Of a stretch of 64,000 nt of DNA, positions 49,801-60,034 are shown piece by piece. Position 1 is the first letter of the stretch. Each line of letters begins with the position of its first letter. Source of the stretch: Bimastos eiseni (Eukaryota > Annelida > Clitellata > Crassiclitellata > Lumbricidae); contig OY365806.1 of NCBI GenBank assembly GCA_959347315.1, positions 54,465,116 through 54,529,115 on the forward strand. The letters are read 5' to 3'. Below the pieces are notes generated by a model. That model was not told the DNA's origin. It worked only from the letters and a program-made list of their open reading frames with translations, and did not search any database. The position numbers and the translations under genes are program-made.

Positions 49801-52800
49801 AAAGCCATCTTCTTCTTCTTTGGGTGATGCAACACATACATGATTTGGATGCACCATTCCAAAGGTTTATCCATGACTCCATAGGAGTTGTTGGGTTAGG
49901 AAAGAAGGATATTCTAATCAAACCCATGTCAAACATTGCACCAGACAGAGCAGGCAACTGTATACCTTATCATCAATATAAATATATACACACAAAGTGG
50001 CAGAGATAACAATTGAAGAAAGACATGTGCAACCTGAGAAATAATTTCAAAATAATAAGTGGATGCATCCATTGCAAATACATCCATTCAGTTGCACTGA
50101 ATACAAGTCAGGCAAACAGAGAAGTAGGCTACTTCTTATCCAACGACACTCACCGGAGGCGTGACTCCAACTCCACAATTCGTTGTCTGGCTTCCCTGGC
50201 ATCATCTTGCAGTGAGAAGATAGCAATGCCACTTCGACTGGCAGCATCCTCTAGCTTCCCAAATTCAGACTCATATCTCATCAGCTGATGTCGAAGATGC
50301 TGAACGGCAACAGCATTCTGGTCTTCAGAATCACGAGCTGTGTCGTTTAAAATTTTCAGTTCACGTATCTTGTCTTCTTTGACTTCCAACTGAGCTTGAA
50401 GCTCCCTTACCTTCAAATAACATACATGCTTTAAATACACAACATACTAATTGGCACTGCCCGACCAAGACTGAAATCCCAAGTTCAATGCCATGGGAAA
50501 CAGGAAGCCAGAGGAGCATGTCATGCATGTAATGTAAGACATGGCCAAATTTATTAAAAAAACTACAGACAAGCCTTTTCAGTTCCATGCACAAAGAACT
50601 CTCTCAAGCTGTGCAATGCGCCCGAAGGGAGGCCAACATAGATGGCACTGCAAAACATGCGTACAAAAAGGTAAAAAAATCATGCTATAATCAGATGTAA
50701 TCACAACACAAAACATGTGCATATATATATAATCACAATACATACATCAGTATGCGTGTAATCACAATATAAACACATAACACATGTGTAGGCCTACATA
50801 TGTAATCACAGTACATACACAAGTGTATTATTATTATTATTACCAAAATTTTATACCATCCTTCTTCCAACATCTTTTGCTCAGAAGTGCATACGCCTCG
50901 ACGGTGCAATTGCAGTTGTACTGCAGAGCAATGGTGCGCAAAGGACTTGCTCAAGGTCCCTACACAGTGACTGATGCCCCGGATGAGGCTCGAACTCACG
51001 CGCTCAGCACACACTGAATGTTACAGGCTGACCGCGCTAACCGATCAGCCACTGTGCCACACCACATATGTGTAATCATAATATATACACATGTGTATGC
51101 ACCAATTGCTGCTGATAAGTGATGTAATCATCAAGTGTTTCTGGCTAAGTAAATTGTTTCGTAACGGTCTTAATACGAAGAAAATTTGAATAAGATGTAA
51201 TTTTCACTCTGTTGTCTCTCATCTTAACCAAATTTTCAACACTTATAGCAAAAAAATTGTCCAGATAAGATAGATGTCTAAGGTAGTCACTTGGTTCTGT
51301 AGTGATTCAATTCTGACACTGAGGGCGACATCTGATCTTGCAGCTGACATAGACAGACCATCCGAATAGGCAAACGCATCTTCCATCTAAACAGAATGTC
51401 AACATCATTCACCTGGAATCTAACAGACTCATTCATAACAATCCAATCAATAGTTTTATCTCAATCTGGTCAAATAAATGCCGTGTGTCAAGTGTAGGTG
51501 ATGGAAATCTTATATAAAACTCAAACACAATTCACAAAACCATGAGCTGCTCTTAAAATATTTAATTCTCTCATAAGTTTTCATGAACATAATATTAAAA
51601 ATGTGACATTTCTTACATGAAAAAAATCGAACATTTAAAATTTGCAAGCACACCTCATAAATGCATTAACATCAATGGTGTTTTCCTTTATAAATAGAAA
51701 CTGAAATGTCCCAACCTATAAAGCTGGCTGGTCAGCTTCACCTTAGGTTGACTCATTGCTAAAAACAATGCAAACAGCTTGAAAGAGTTTACTTTTTGTT
51801 TTCAAACTGTTTGCATTTTTAAAATATTTACTTTAATGCTTTAATAATAAGATTGTACTAAAAGTGACTGGGAAACCAATGCAGCTCATCGCTAAAATGT
51901 AAAACAGTGAATGCAAATCATTACATTTGAATTCTGCATCCTAAGTGCAGGAAGTTAAAGCAATCAAATACACTACGAATGAATTTGAGAGCCATTTTCA
52001 AAATTGTCTTCCTTTGAATGATTAAATATAAGAGAGGTTTCTCTGGGGATGATAAGATGCTTAGCAAGGGTGAAGAGTCAGAAAGCTGTCATCAAATTCA
52101 CATATGGCTGAACCTCATGCCACTCTGTTGCATGCATTGAATAGCCCTTGATCAGTCAAAATTTGAAACAAGTGAAAGTCAAGAATAGAACGGCCTGAAG
52201 GTGAAAATAAATACCTTTCCAAAGTCGAATCCTCCATGTATGCGCGGTCCATTCACACTACAAATGAAAAGCTTATCTGCTGAACACCCAGTCAGTCAAT
52301 AACCTCTCTTATACTGTTGCCACTCAACAAAAGATATCAAAATCACTAGATCACTGACTGTCTCTGCAGTCAAATGTCACATTTCAAATGTGCATTAAAG
52401 TCTTCACCATAAAAAAAGTAATATTTGTTAATTAATTCAAGCTGACAAGTAAACAGTAAGCTTACATGATGTAGTGAAAAGAGATGACAACACAAGAATC
52501 AAATAGAATTTTTACAGTGGAGAGAATGGAAGGCTTAGTCAACCTTATGGGGTCAGTGGGTGACAAACTCATGCAGAGTCCTTATTATCTTAGTGCCAGG
52601 GTGTTACCATCTGCCCACCGAGTAACCCCATCTGATTACTCACAAATGATGCAAAAACAAAAGTAAAGTATGGACCTACTAGCATATATTCATTCATTCA
52701 TTCATTCATTCATTCATTCATTCATTCATTCATCCACCTAGCAAATGGAGGACTAGTAAACCTAGTTAACCAGAAACCCCAAACTAATCATCTTACGGGA

Positions 52801-55411
52801 ATAAATCTCGGTTCCTACTGCTCTTCACCCCAGCATGGCATCCATTACTCTATCGCCCCTTCATATTTGTCCTGAGCAAACCTGCACTAAGAACTCCTCT
52901 GCCTCTTCTCTCTGATCTCACTGGTGATCAGACTCGTATCTTCCCTTAAAATCTCTGGACAGTGCTTGTGAATAAGCTCGTCACCTGTGCTTAGCTCTAG
53001 AATTGCACTTCAAACTCTGGATTTTATGATTAAGAATGTAATGGCTGGCTCTATAGTATGGGATCAATCATCATAATTATGGTTTGAGCAACAGAACTTA
53101 ATCAGAGATTTTGATGCTAGTTTTGAGTCATCAATTAGCATTAAAAACTGACCGGAGGTTCTGCCAGGGCCATACCGAGGGGGCGAGTGGGGCCTAGGCC
53201 CAGGGCACAAATGTGGAAAGGATGCAAATTTCAGGAGGGAATAACTTATTATTCCATAAAATGCACTATTTTCAAAATGTGGGGGCACCAAATTGATGCT
53301 ACGCACAGGTCGCAATTAGCTAGGTACCGGGCACAATTATAGCTCGGTACTGCCCTGGGTTCTGCAAACAGAAGACAAGCAATAAGGGTAAGCAATTAAT
53401 CCATCTCATGAGACAGAAGAATGACCGGTTCTTCAGTAACCAAGAAATAAGAACAGCTCAGAAATCATGAAATCAAACGATGACATCAATGATCAAATAG
53501 AGGTTGCAAATTCAGGTAGAGATGATGACACACCAATAAGTGTCTAGTTTTCAAAGACCTTGACACAGCAGCAGCACGAAATAAGTGGATTGATTTCTCT
53601 TACCTGGTTAGCTGGGATATAAGTCGGTCCTTCTTGGCTATCTCCTCTCGGTATTGTCGTATCTGCTCTTGGACCTGTTATAACAAGTAACATCATCCTG
53701 TGATTTCAATAAACTGAAGCAGGTTTATACTTTTCTAATCACAAGCTGCTCAAGATTTCAGCAAGTGTTGCATGAGGTTGTGATCAGTACTAACCAAGCA
53801 GTGGAGAAACAGGTTGAGGTAGGGTGGTTCTGAGATTTCATGGTCTGTTCTTTAGTGCACTTCATGAGGTTGCTAGAGCTACAACCATCAGTCACATTCT
53901 CTCATGTAGCATCGGCATGGTGGGGCTATACCAGTGCAGAAGACAGAAAGACTTGCAAAGAAAATGAGGAGGACTGGCAATCTACAAAAAGACTCCAGTA
54001 AAACCAAGAAGAAGATGATAGAAGATGCAGAATGGCACCTGTTTCAAATGGCTCAGATGGTCATTTTAACCATGTCTTATATGACACTAATGACAGCTCT
54101 CCTACAACATCATGAAAACATTCTGCACCAAAGGCCACATGACTTAATTCTCCCTCAAAGAGATAACAACTATAGTCCCTAAAAATGGCAAATACTATAT
54201 AGAAAGTAGTGTCACCGATCAGCGAATATTATGACTTCAATGCTTTGTTAACTAACTACTATACTTGATTTATTTTTATCCTTGTAATTGGTGGCCGTGG
54301 TGTGACATCCAGAATGGTCAAATAATTGAAGATAGTAACAGCAATCTTGAAATTGCATAGTTAGTATTAAAAGTGATGTTGATCTACTCGAAAAAGCAAA
54401 TTTTGAACAGAAACTGAGATGGGTTGATTTCCACTTAATCAACTGGCTGCAATATGAAAATTAATATAGGTCGACCAGTGCAGTTCATTACATGCCACCG
54501 CTTACAACATATTCATATCACTATTTTGATAGATCATACATTATCGTAATGAAATAATTTTTAACTGTTTTAATTATTATTCACGTCTTTACCATTGCAT
54601 TAGGCCCGCCGGCAGATTTCCGGGCACTGGCCAGAGAAGTTCTGGGCCTTCATGCAGAGCAATTCTCCTTAAAGGGAGCAAAAAATGATAAGGTTGGTAC
54701 TATTTAGATGCTTGAAATTAAAACTTATGCCAGACCCCTTGGCATTTGCCCTCACTGCCCCCCTCTCAGCGGGCCTCTATTGCAGGCCCCTATTGCGGGC
54801 CTACATTGGACAATAAAAGTTCTAAATTGCCTTGAACAGCACATAATCATAATTGGAAGGATTTTCTTATGGCGATTTCCGGAATTTGTACCCATATCGT
54901 GATGAGAAACTTTTTCCATTGAGCAGAGGCGAATTTTAATAAAAAATTGCAGCAAATTGCAAATCATCGGTTCCACGAGATGGGCAGCTGGATTAGGCAT
55001 CTTTGACAACCTGCCTGCACATGTATTCATCTGTAGCAATGTTTTGTGGTCATTTGGCAGCATTCGATAACAGCCCCCAAACCCGACCGATACGTTGAAG
55101 ACAATCAAGGATAACAATACTATTATGCTGATTACATTTGAAAATTTAATAAATAAAATACGTACATGGTTCGCCTGTTGGAGAACAGGATCTGCTGCTG
55201 ATCTTCTTAAATTAAAAGTGGGCGATATGGGTCGAATGTTGATAAATGCCACGTCCCTTAATCCTCGACCACGTTCACAGGTGGCCCCCGTGCCAAAATG
55301 CACTCTACGGTCACGATCTAGAAGAGGCCTTTGATTCAGAGCAGACGCAGAGAGTGGTCTAATGGAAGGCAGACAAGAGTCTAACCTGTCTTCCTCCTTT
55401 AAGTAGGACAT
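33204..55411 (-). CDS. CCDC170: CCDC170-like coiled-coil protein (13 exons)
   Basis: Exons in transcript order, as + coordinates: 55166-55411, 53604-53674, 52215-52257, 51291-51386, 50154-50410, 48988-49138, 46596-46781, 45764-46069, 43572-43772, 41188-41388, 36890-37090, 35571-35783, 33204-33512. They sum to 2481 nt (826 aa plus stop), all GT..AG with matching phases. An in-frame TAG lies ten codons before the ATG. Diagnostic matches to vertebrate CCDC170 are NRETIMRLMCEAEREQKS (exon 7), ALESVVDAIVIRAEQ followed by HIYNLQRKVKSLKEQLE (exon 10), and VMARMLGLDVGTVAIPDFEM (exon 13). The whole is charged, heptad-rich coiled coil with an Arg/Ser-rich tail. Vertebrate CCDC170 is described as a Golgi-associated microtubule-stabilising protein of about 715 aa. 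This copy is longer, mainly at the N terminus. Orthology is inferred from remembered family features, not from a search. Confidence 0.88.
35256..35445. repeat. minisatellite, about 37-bp units
   Basis: Units of gttcattcattccaagagag plus gactacttgccattg-type sequence, about five copies with alternating variants. It lies 125 bp from CCDC170 exon 12, in intron 12. Confidence 0.85.
35571..35783 (-). CDS. CCDC170: CCDC170 exon 12
   Basis: The acceptor gttgtag precedes MQTFAKEGNMEKLEDTVGKL, ending KLALDELTKHHRQ; donor gtaaca. It is 213 nt, phase 0, coiled coil. Confidence 0.88.
35955..36096 (+). mobile_element. small hAT-like MITE, family CAGGGCCGTACC, copy 2
   Basis: 142 bp with inverted ends cagcgccgtacc and ggtacggccctg, flanked by a perfect 8-bp duplication gttgagta (35947-35954, 36097-36104). 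It lies in CCDC170 intron 11. Confidence 0.88.
36890..37090 (-). CDS. CCDC170: CCDC170 exon 11
   Basis: The acceptor tcttttag precedes ETHLEMCQQKLAMFEEKLLS, ending LEIRDLKARLLQVTDIQ; donor gtattt. It is 201 nt and coiled coil throughout. Confidence 0.88.
38501..38670. repeat. GGTCTTGGTCTC array 1
   Basis: Degenerate short units of ggtcttggtctcgagac, partly palindromic (ggtctcgagacc). Same motif as 39200-39349 and 40206-40312. It lies in CCDC170 intron 10. Confidence 0.85.
39200..39349. repeat. GGTCTTGGTCTC array 2
   Basis: Tandem ggtcttggtctcggaccac units that stop exactly at the left edge of the duplicated segment. Confidence 0.88.
39350..40205 (-). pseudogene. duplicated segment with truncated CCDC170 exon 9 and LINE piece
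   Basis: Near-identical to 42863-43726. Differences seen include one extra G near 39420, a 9-bp deletion (ctcgctttg) in the exon part, and a T/C change. Positions 40060-40205 correspond to the last 155 nt of CCDC170 exon 9 (146 nt here), with the donor intact but the acceptor and first 46 nt lost. Both edges abut GGTCTTGGTCTC arrays. It cannot serve as a normal exon. Confidence 0.9.
40206..40312. repeat. GGTCTTGGTCTC array 3
   Basis: Begins right after the duplicated segment breaks off within exon-9 sequence, in the same orientation as array 2. Confidence 0.88.
40375..40860 (+). pseudogene. CR1/L2-like LINE 3' fragment
   Basis: The + frames read RVDHCCSLFAGLALEVLGRL, DQVLRSAYWV, FSSLSSSLCDVLHWLPVQQ and FSIVDPSIWNNLSSAL, ending with tatataaatgctcagaat. 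Several frameshifts. It is a different family from the - strand LINE next door. Confidence 0.8.
40861..40908. repeat. (TA)n tract
   Basis: Interrupted TA run directly after the 3' end of the LINE at 40375-40860, consistent with that element's tail. Confidence 0.85.
41188..41388 (-). CDS. CCDC170: CCDC170 exon 10
   Basis: The acceptor catctag precedes LIRLLERVAQALNMAPFAVD, then ALESVVDAIVIRAEQ and NLQRKVKSLKEQLECK; donor gtttga. It is 201 nt. It matches the vertebrate stretch DVVLARTEQL followed by NLQRKLKTQKERLESK, one of the best anchors for the identification. Confidence 0.93.
41609..42375 (+). mobile_element. hAT-like element, family TAGAGCTGTACCGAT, copy 4 (complete)
   Basis: Ends agagctgtaccgat and atcggtacagctcta. 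The flank gccacaa occurs on both sides, consistent with an 8-bp duplication plus a small change at the left boundary. It is 767 bp and non-coding. It lies in CCDC170 intron 9. Confidence 0.8.
42725..43345 (-). pseudogene. CR1-like LINE 3' fragment, family B (parent of the duplicate)
   Basis: The - strand reads IDLEFLRQTFPNFSFFLSV, LGLLLDPTISLSGHMNALSC and SCFYHLRKICSIRQSFSLHA, then CNCLLGSAPPTFHALYTRVP and SKLLLVPRMRSATAVSRRFA. Stops and frameshifts are present. It lies in CCDC170 intron 9, immediately downstream of exon 9. Confidence 0.82.
43572..43772 (-). CDS. CCDC170: CCDC170 exon 9
   Basis: The acceptor attttaag precedes QIESLENKFSSTAAQLETQY, then RAEADLIEMEDRLRRAENSI and GCRISQDR; donor gttagc. 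It is 201 nt, phase 0. A truncated near-identical copy of its 3' three quarters lies at 40060-40205. Confidence 0.88.
44845..44942. repeat. AATCGCGATTAA palindromic repeat
   Basis: Contains taatcgcagttaacgc and ttaatcgcgattaaaa with internal inverted symmetry, probably an end of a decayed DNA transposon (cf. 2705-2860). Confidence 0.5.
45764..46069 (-). CDS. CCDC170: CCDC170 exon 8
   Basis: This is a 102-codon exon: ERDTAISRHEDLLKEVYVLK, ERLEASQRAWSSMRNELEE, and YEETIRERIQNLVLGLRD. It aligns with EREVKIFQERLLAGQQVWD and EDTILEKIREM of vertebrate CCDC170. The donor is gtaagc. Confidence 0.91.
46596..46781 (-). CDS. CCDC170: CCDC170 exon 7
   Basis: The acceptor atttgtag precedes AEEMTQENAMLKGKLATLKD, then the family signature NRETIMRLMCEAEREQKS and CTLDMENLIV. 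The donor is gtaatg. From this exon on, every exon is a whole number of codons. Confidence 0.92.
47221..47960 (-). mobile_element. LINE 3' portion, family A
   Basis: Follows 55626-56130 in order (aatctccaaacttctaaag, gcgctgc, gaggggttgtc, gtcaaggtccaatttcc, gttcttgaa). The - strand around 47745 matches the HLVSGTTYL-type frame of that copy. It is decayed. It lies in CCDC170 intron 6. Confidence 0.65.
48988..49138 (-). CDS. CCDC170: CCDC170 exon 6
   Basis: The acceptor tttttgcag is followed by one base completing Arg, then THLEERENAEQDRAVAERNL and ITSDPLSTDEIIRK. The donor is gtgagt. The last part corresponds to the SDEDLILKLRDL segment of the vertebrate protein. Confidence 0.86.
50154..50410 (-). 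CDS. CCDC170: CCDC170 exon 5
   Basis: The acceptor atttgaag precedes VRELQAQLEVKEDKIRELKI, followed by YESEFGKLEDAASRSGIAI and ARQRIVELESRL. This matches the region of CCDC170 around SLLTSLRDRVQELEEE. It ends two bases into an Arg codon with donor gtgagt. Confidence 0.87.
50826..51063 (-). mobile_element. tRNA-derived SINE, copy 2
   Basis: The - strand starts ggtgtggcacagtggctgat, with an A box and a B box (gagttcgagcc), the same body as 18561-18799, and a clear (TAA)n tail. It lies in CCDC170 intron 4. Confidence 0.87.
51291..51386 (-). CDS. CCDC170: CCDC170 exon 4
   Basis: The acceptor gtttag precedes MEDAFAYSDGLSMSAARSDV then ALSVRIESLQNQ, with donor gtgact. It is 96 nt, phase 0 on both sides. 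The first codon is ATG, so an alternative start here is possible. Confidence 0.8.
52215..52257 (-). CDS. CCDC170: CCDC170 exon 3 (43-nt microexon)
   Basis: The acceptor catttgtag and donor gtattt bound 43 nt encoding SVNGPRIHGGFDFGK. Its phases (2 in, 0 out) are exactly those needed between exons 2 and 4. Without it exon 2 would shift the frame. Support is splice signals and phase only. Confidence 0.6.
52688..52732. repeat. (ATTC)n microsatellite
   Basis: About eleven perfect ATTC units in CCDC170 intron 2. Confidence 0.97.
53165..53357 (+). mobile_element. small hAT-like MITE, family CAGGGCCGTACC, copy 3
   Basis: 193 bp with ends cagggccataccgag and ctcggtactgccctg, flanked by a perfect 8-bp duplication ggttctgc (53157-53164, 53358-53365). 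It lies in CCDC170 intron 2. Confidence 0.88.
53604..53674 (-). CDS. CCDC170: CCDC170 exon 2
   Basis: The acceptor ttataacag precedes VQEQIRQYREEIAKKDRLIS, then QLT plus two bases; the donor is gtaaga. This looks like the first coiled-coil helix and is similar in style to the REQLNHYR region of vertebrate CCDC170. The phase fits both neighbours. Confidence 0.8.
55166..55411 (-). CDS. CCDC170: CCDC170 exon 1 (start codon)
   Basis: ATG at 55409-55411 opens MSYLKEEDRLDSCLPSIRPL. The 82 residues are basic, Arg/Pro-rich and apparently disordered, ending ADPVLQQANH with donor gtacgt. No close family match is claimed for this N-terminal part. The in-frame upstream stop fixes the start. Confidence 0.75.
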
Positions 55412-55625
55412 AACTCGAAAAAAACTACGCGTACTTCCCTAATGAGCGATGTGCCTTACTTCGACAGCTATACGACTAAATCGCTCCTTTGTAAACAGGT
55501 GTCAATACAACGCGCAACTATGGCAACAACATAGAATACTAGCACACCAATGAATTTGTATGTACAAGAAGGGATACTCGCGTCACAAATTGTATATCCG
55601 GTGCACTCCTACCCTAAGACGTCGC

Positions 55626-56130
55626 TAATCGTAATCGTAATCTCCAAATTTCTAAAGCGCCACTTTAAAGCTAAGCGCAGGGCACCAGCTTATTCACGAG
55701 CGCTGCGTCAAGTCAAAGGGGTTGTCTAAAGGATATTCCGTGGGCGGTCAGAGTTCGGTTTCCATGAGGTCAGCAGGGAGGCGGAGTGTTAAGGAGGGTG
55801 TCGCTTTGGTCAAGGATTGACAGATGGGATGTCAAGTAGGCCCTAGTGAGTCTGGGTAAGAGTTCTTGAAAAGGTGGGACTTAAGTTTAGAATGGAAAGC
55901 CCGGGGTGTGATGGAAAGAGGCGCTACGGACAGATGATGCTGCATGACGGGCAATGATGGTGAAGGAACCGAGAAGGCACGAAATTCAGGAGGTAGGTCG
56001 TTCCAGAGACGAGGTGCGGCGTTTGATATTGCGCGGTTGGAGAATTTGCGATGAGATGTAATCGGAGGTCGAGTGAGTGGGAGGCAAGAGGACGATCGGG
56101 AAGAGCGGGTTGGCTACACTTCAGTTGTAT
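55626..56130 (-). pseudogene. CR1-like LINE 3' end, family A (best copy)
   Basis: The - strand encodes APRLWNDLPPEFRAFS and, further on, HSKLKSHLFKNSYPDS, the standard ORF2 C terminus of CR1-like elements. A 3' UTR follows toward 55626. It lies upstream of CCDC170. Confidence 0.75.
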
Positions 56131-56819
56131 GTATACACATTAGATCCAATTTAAAAAATGTTTTGCTCTAAACAGAAGAATTTGAGGTTTGAAATATTAT
56201 TGCTTTCGATTGATCTTAACAAATAATTTCTAAATAATAACTGTAATGCATTGCGTAATGTAAATAGGATGTCGTACACGAGTTTATTTTTTCGTGCACT
56301 ATTTCGTGGCGACGTTGTAACCGACAGACTCTCCCAATCCATCTGGTAACATCTGCTGGTGTCCATCATAATCATTACCGTGGTTTGACGGGTCACGGGG
56401 ATTGTCGAACCTTGCTGCGTCAGGCTCGCCGCCAAGAGACGAAGTATAGACGCACGCTATAACTTTTTGACGCTCTCACATTGACCATTAGGTATATTCA
56501 TGATTAGAGAAGGACTCACGTGATCAGAGGCCTTCATTAATATTCTCGTGAGCAGCGACTGCCAGTGAGCGGTTGTAGAAAGTAAGTAAGTAGCTGTTTA
56601 TAACGGACTTCCAAACGCACTTGGTTTTTACGCATTTAGTACCTTGCTTTAAATTGTTTAAAGTACAGCCTACATACAGGGTTCTATTTTTGTTACTGAA
56701 TTGACGAATGACGAACGTATATAGGTATAGAGGCAGTCCTTCGCTTTAGCGTAATTATTTAGAAAATAATTTCCAGAAAAAGACGGCGTAAAAAACGTCA
56801 TGCACGTTATGGATTTCCC

Positions 56820-56950
56820 AATAAATTTTTCACGCTTAAGTGGGAGCTGGATATGATGAAACTAATTATTTCTAAGTAGAAGCTGGATGTGATTAAAAGA
56901 ATCATGTTTAAATGAAAGCTGGATGTGATGAAAATACTCAATCAATTCTT
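56820..56950. repeat. array related to the hAT-like element at 26984
   Basis: Three units of gcttaagtgggagctggata plus tgatgaaa-type sequence match the internal arrays of 26984-27966. No ends were identified. Confidence 0.55.
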
Positions 56951-57228
56951 GTTATTGTTCACTGACAAAACATAGCATACAAACACGGAAATAGTAGTGT
57001 TAATTAATCACGCAGAGAGCAAAGGAAACCACAAAAGAACGAACCGTTACGCTAACAGAGGCCATCCAATTTCAACATTAACCTAGAAGTAATTAAATCA
57101 TAGTTTTTCCGCGTACCATATAGAAGCAACGAACATAGGCCTACTCATCATTTCATAACAAGTAATGTCGCAACAACAAAACAACAAGTAACTTTATCTA
57201 ACCGTTCAGTAAGACAGTTTTTAGATTA

Positions 57229-57420
57229 TTATTGCTTTTTAAACTGGTGTAATGACGACATATTAGTTAGGTGGGTAGGTAACATGATCCAGAAGGACGG
57301 ACCATGTATTCTCATGCTGTGCTGCCGGATAGTAGTATGTACTCTAGTTTGGTGATAGTTATTTGAGGCCTGCGTCTGATGGTCATTGATCTCTAGGTTC
57401 CTATAAAACCATCGATTGAA
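57229..57420 (-). pseudogene. non-LTR ORF2 C-terminal fragment
   Basis: The - strand reads RQHSMRIHGPSFWIMLPTHL then TNMSSLHQFKKQ, resembling the 'R.YGP..WN.LP..L.N..S...FKK' end of LINE ORF2. Confidence 0.6.
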
Positions 57421-57859
57421 ACCACTTGGTAATAAAAACCTGTGAACCATGTAGGCCCTTCATAACACTCCTACTTGAAGTTTATTTATTCTTTCTATTG
57501 TCAATATCCTCTGACTAGTTTTGATGCATTCCTGTGAACTCGAGAAGTCGTAACCAGAGGTCTCAAGTCAAAATCATGTTGACTAGCCTGGTGTTATGTA
57601 CACCATTCTTAGATGTAGGCCTACACCGGAGTACGATCCTTCAACCATTTGGGGGAGCGAAGAGGTGTGGGCTCAGAGCTGTATCCATGTAACGTTGACA
57701 TGACCTTCTTTCGCTAGGAGACCTTGTTAGCTAATTAAGTGTATAACGTATAATAGGCGCTTATTTATGCTGTTATAGCTCGGTTTGAATTTAAGCGAAA
57801 ATTATTAGTATTTAGTATCATTGTAAAAGAATATACTTACCTTACTTACTTGTTGTATT

Positions 57860-58030
57860 GCATTTGAGAATTTATAAAGCGCCTCTAGTAGGATGAACTG
57901 TTCAGAAGCGCTGCCAGTGCGAAAGGCCCCGCGAGAAGAAGCAGGTTTTGAGAAAAGCAAAAGAGGATGAGAGACTGCCAGATAGAATTTTATAATGCAA
58001 GTGTGGCAGACAGGCCACAAGGCTTGAATG
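57860..58030 (-). mobile_element. LINE 3'-tail-like fragment
   Basis: Contains tttataaagcgcctct and gagaagaagcaggttttgag, resembling the tails of the - strand LINEs here. No coding signal remains. Confidence 0.35.
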
Positions 58031-58530
58031 GATATTTATTTAAATAATCGGCTCGCCATAGCGTTATTTTACGTATATTTTGTTACAGTGTTGCGTATAG
58101 GAAGAAGACCGATCGGGTTTTTTTTTAATTGAGTGCGTAGCTTGCAGACGCATGAATTGGCTTGAGTATACCCCGACACACGTTGCATTGCTATATATGT
58201 GGAGCAGTGGTTCGTACTGCTTCATACGTAGAGTGGTTCTCGTACCGCTCCAGGGATAATTGAGTGTTGCCATATAAATACGATCTCTAGTGACAGCCGC
58301 TCTCGCGGTCAGGCCGGTGCTGCTTTTCGCTGATCTGGTGGGGTGGGCCCCTCTGCCGTCGATCGCAAGACGGACCGTGACCTGATCGTAGGAGTCAACA
58401 GGCTGACAGAGGAAAGACCGATCGTGAGAAAAGCTCACAGGTCTGGGTGCCGTTCGAGAGTGCGTAGAGACCCGACAGAGAGATAGACTGGAATAAATCC
58501 CCGACCGTGCAGACCGTGGGAGTTCTGGTG

Positions 58531-59997
58531 GCCGAGAAATATTCTTGTTGGCTACCTAGATTGGTCATAGTTACTCCTCACGATTTCCAGCAGGTTGTCG
58601 GATACGTGACCCCGTCGGTGGCCGTTAGAAATAGAGATCGGGTAAAGCCCAGAGCAACCGAACGTTATATCGAGAGAGGCCTCGGTGGCCGTTGGTACAA
58701 TATGTCGGGAAAATCCCAAGCGGAGTCGATCGAAAATAGCGAGACAGATTACGGCGGTCGTTGTGACAATATACGGGAAGAATTCCCCAGTGAACGCGTT
58801 GGTTAAAATATGGGGAGGGCGGCGCCGTGAAGTCGTTGGAAACAGACTGAGAGCTACCGGTGAAGCCGTTGACACTTACTGGAAAACATAAATACGTTCA
58901 ATAAATACGGGGAGGTTGACCCCCATTGGTGCGTTCGATACAGGGAAAGTTCCCTTTGGTGCCGAAAACCTGATGAATTGCGGGCGTCTACGCATATTCT
59001 ATTCTCTTTACGGTTTCCCGTAAATATCTTAACTTGGCTACTTAACATGATCATACTTACTCCTCCCGTTTACCAGCAATCTGTTGATTTGCGTGTCTGA
59101 TCGCAATGTCTTAGGGTCGCGGTTTCCCCGCGTATCTTTACTGGAGTTACTAAACATAATATCTGTACTCGCGATGTCCCCGCAGTATGTCTTCTTTATT
59201 GTCTTACGGTCTTTCGGTAAATATTCTACTTGACTACCTATGTTGGTCATAGTTTCCCCGCGAGGCTTCTACTTGCGGGACTAGCCGCAGAATTTCTTGT
59301 TGTATATCTAACTACATAATCTTTTCGAGGACTTCCTCGAAAGAGCTGCCCGTGGTTCGTTCCAGTGTATAAGAGACAGAGTACAATTGCTTCAGACAAA
59401 GTGATTATAATAATACAGGTCTGTGTGAAACATAGAGGTAACGTGGTGACACTTACCTCAGGTGCCTGCGAGAGAATCGAGTTTGAGGACTCAGAAACGA
59501 AGTTTACGAGAGTTGGTGCATTACCGTTGGTCAGAGCTCTAGGTGACGAGTACAAATATGTTCCTACGATGAGAGGAATAAACGCAGTCAATGAGAGTTA
59601 CAGACATCTGACAGTCTGGGTGATCGGATACTAAAGTATATGACAGATGAAAGCAGGCCGAGAAATATACTTGTTGGTTATCAAGTTTAGTCATAGCTAC
59701 TCCTGCCAGTTTCCAGCAGGTTGTCAGAGACGTAAAAATTCGAGTGACCGAGATAGAGAAAATTCCGGTGGTCGCAAGAGGGTAGATTCCCGGAGTAGCA
59801 ACCGTACAGACCGAGAGAGAGCTGCCCGTGGAGTGTTGGCACATACGGGGAAAGTTCCCCAGTTGATACGGTCGATAAAACACGGTGAGGGTGATCTCGT
59901 TGATGCGTTCGACGATTACAAGAAATGGCCGTGACTGGTGCCGAAGACCTCAATAATTGCGGGTGTTTCCGCATATTATTTTCTCTGTACGGTTTCG

Positions 59998-60034
<37 letters not shown>

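Noticed and set aside
54601..54800. Possible MITE with GGCCCGCCGGC / GCGGGCC ends
   Set aside because: The inverted ends are short and GC-biased, and the candidate target duplication is imperfect.
58064..58438. 124-codon - strand frame, and frames at 58507-58891 and 59539-60034
   Set aside because: No recognisable domain; most overlap the diverged tandem repeat and occur on both strands.
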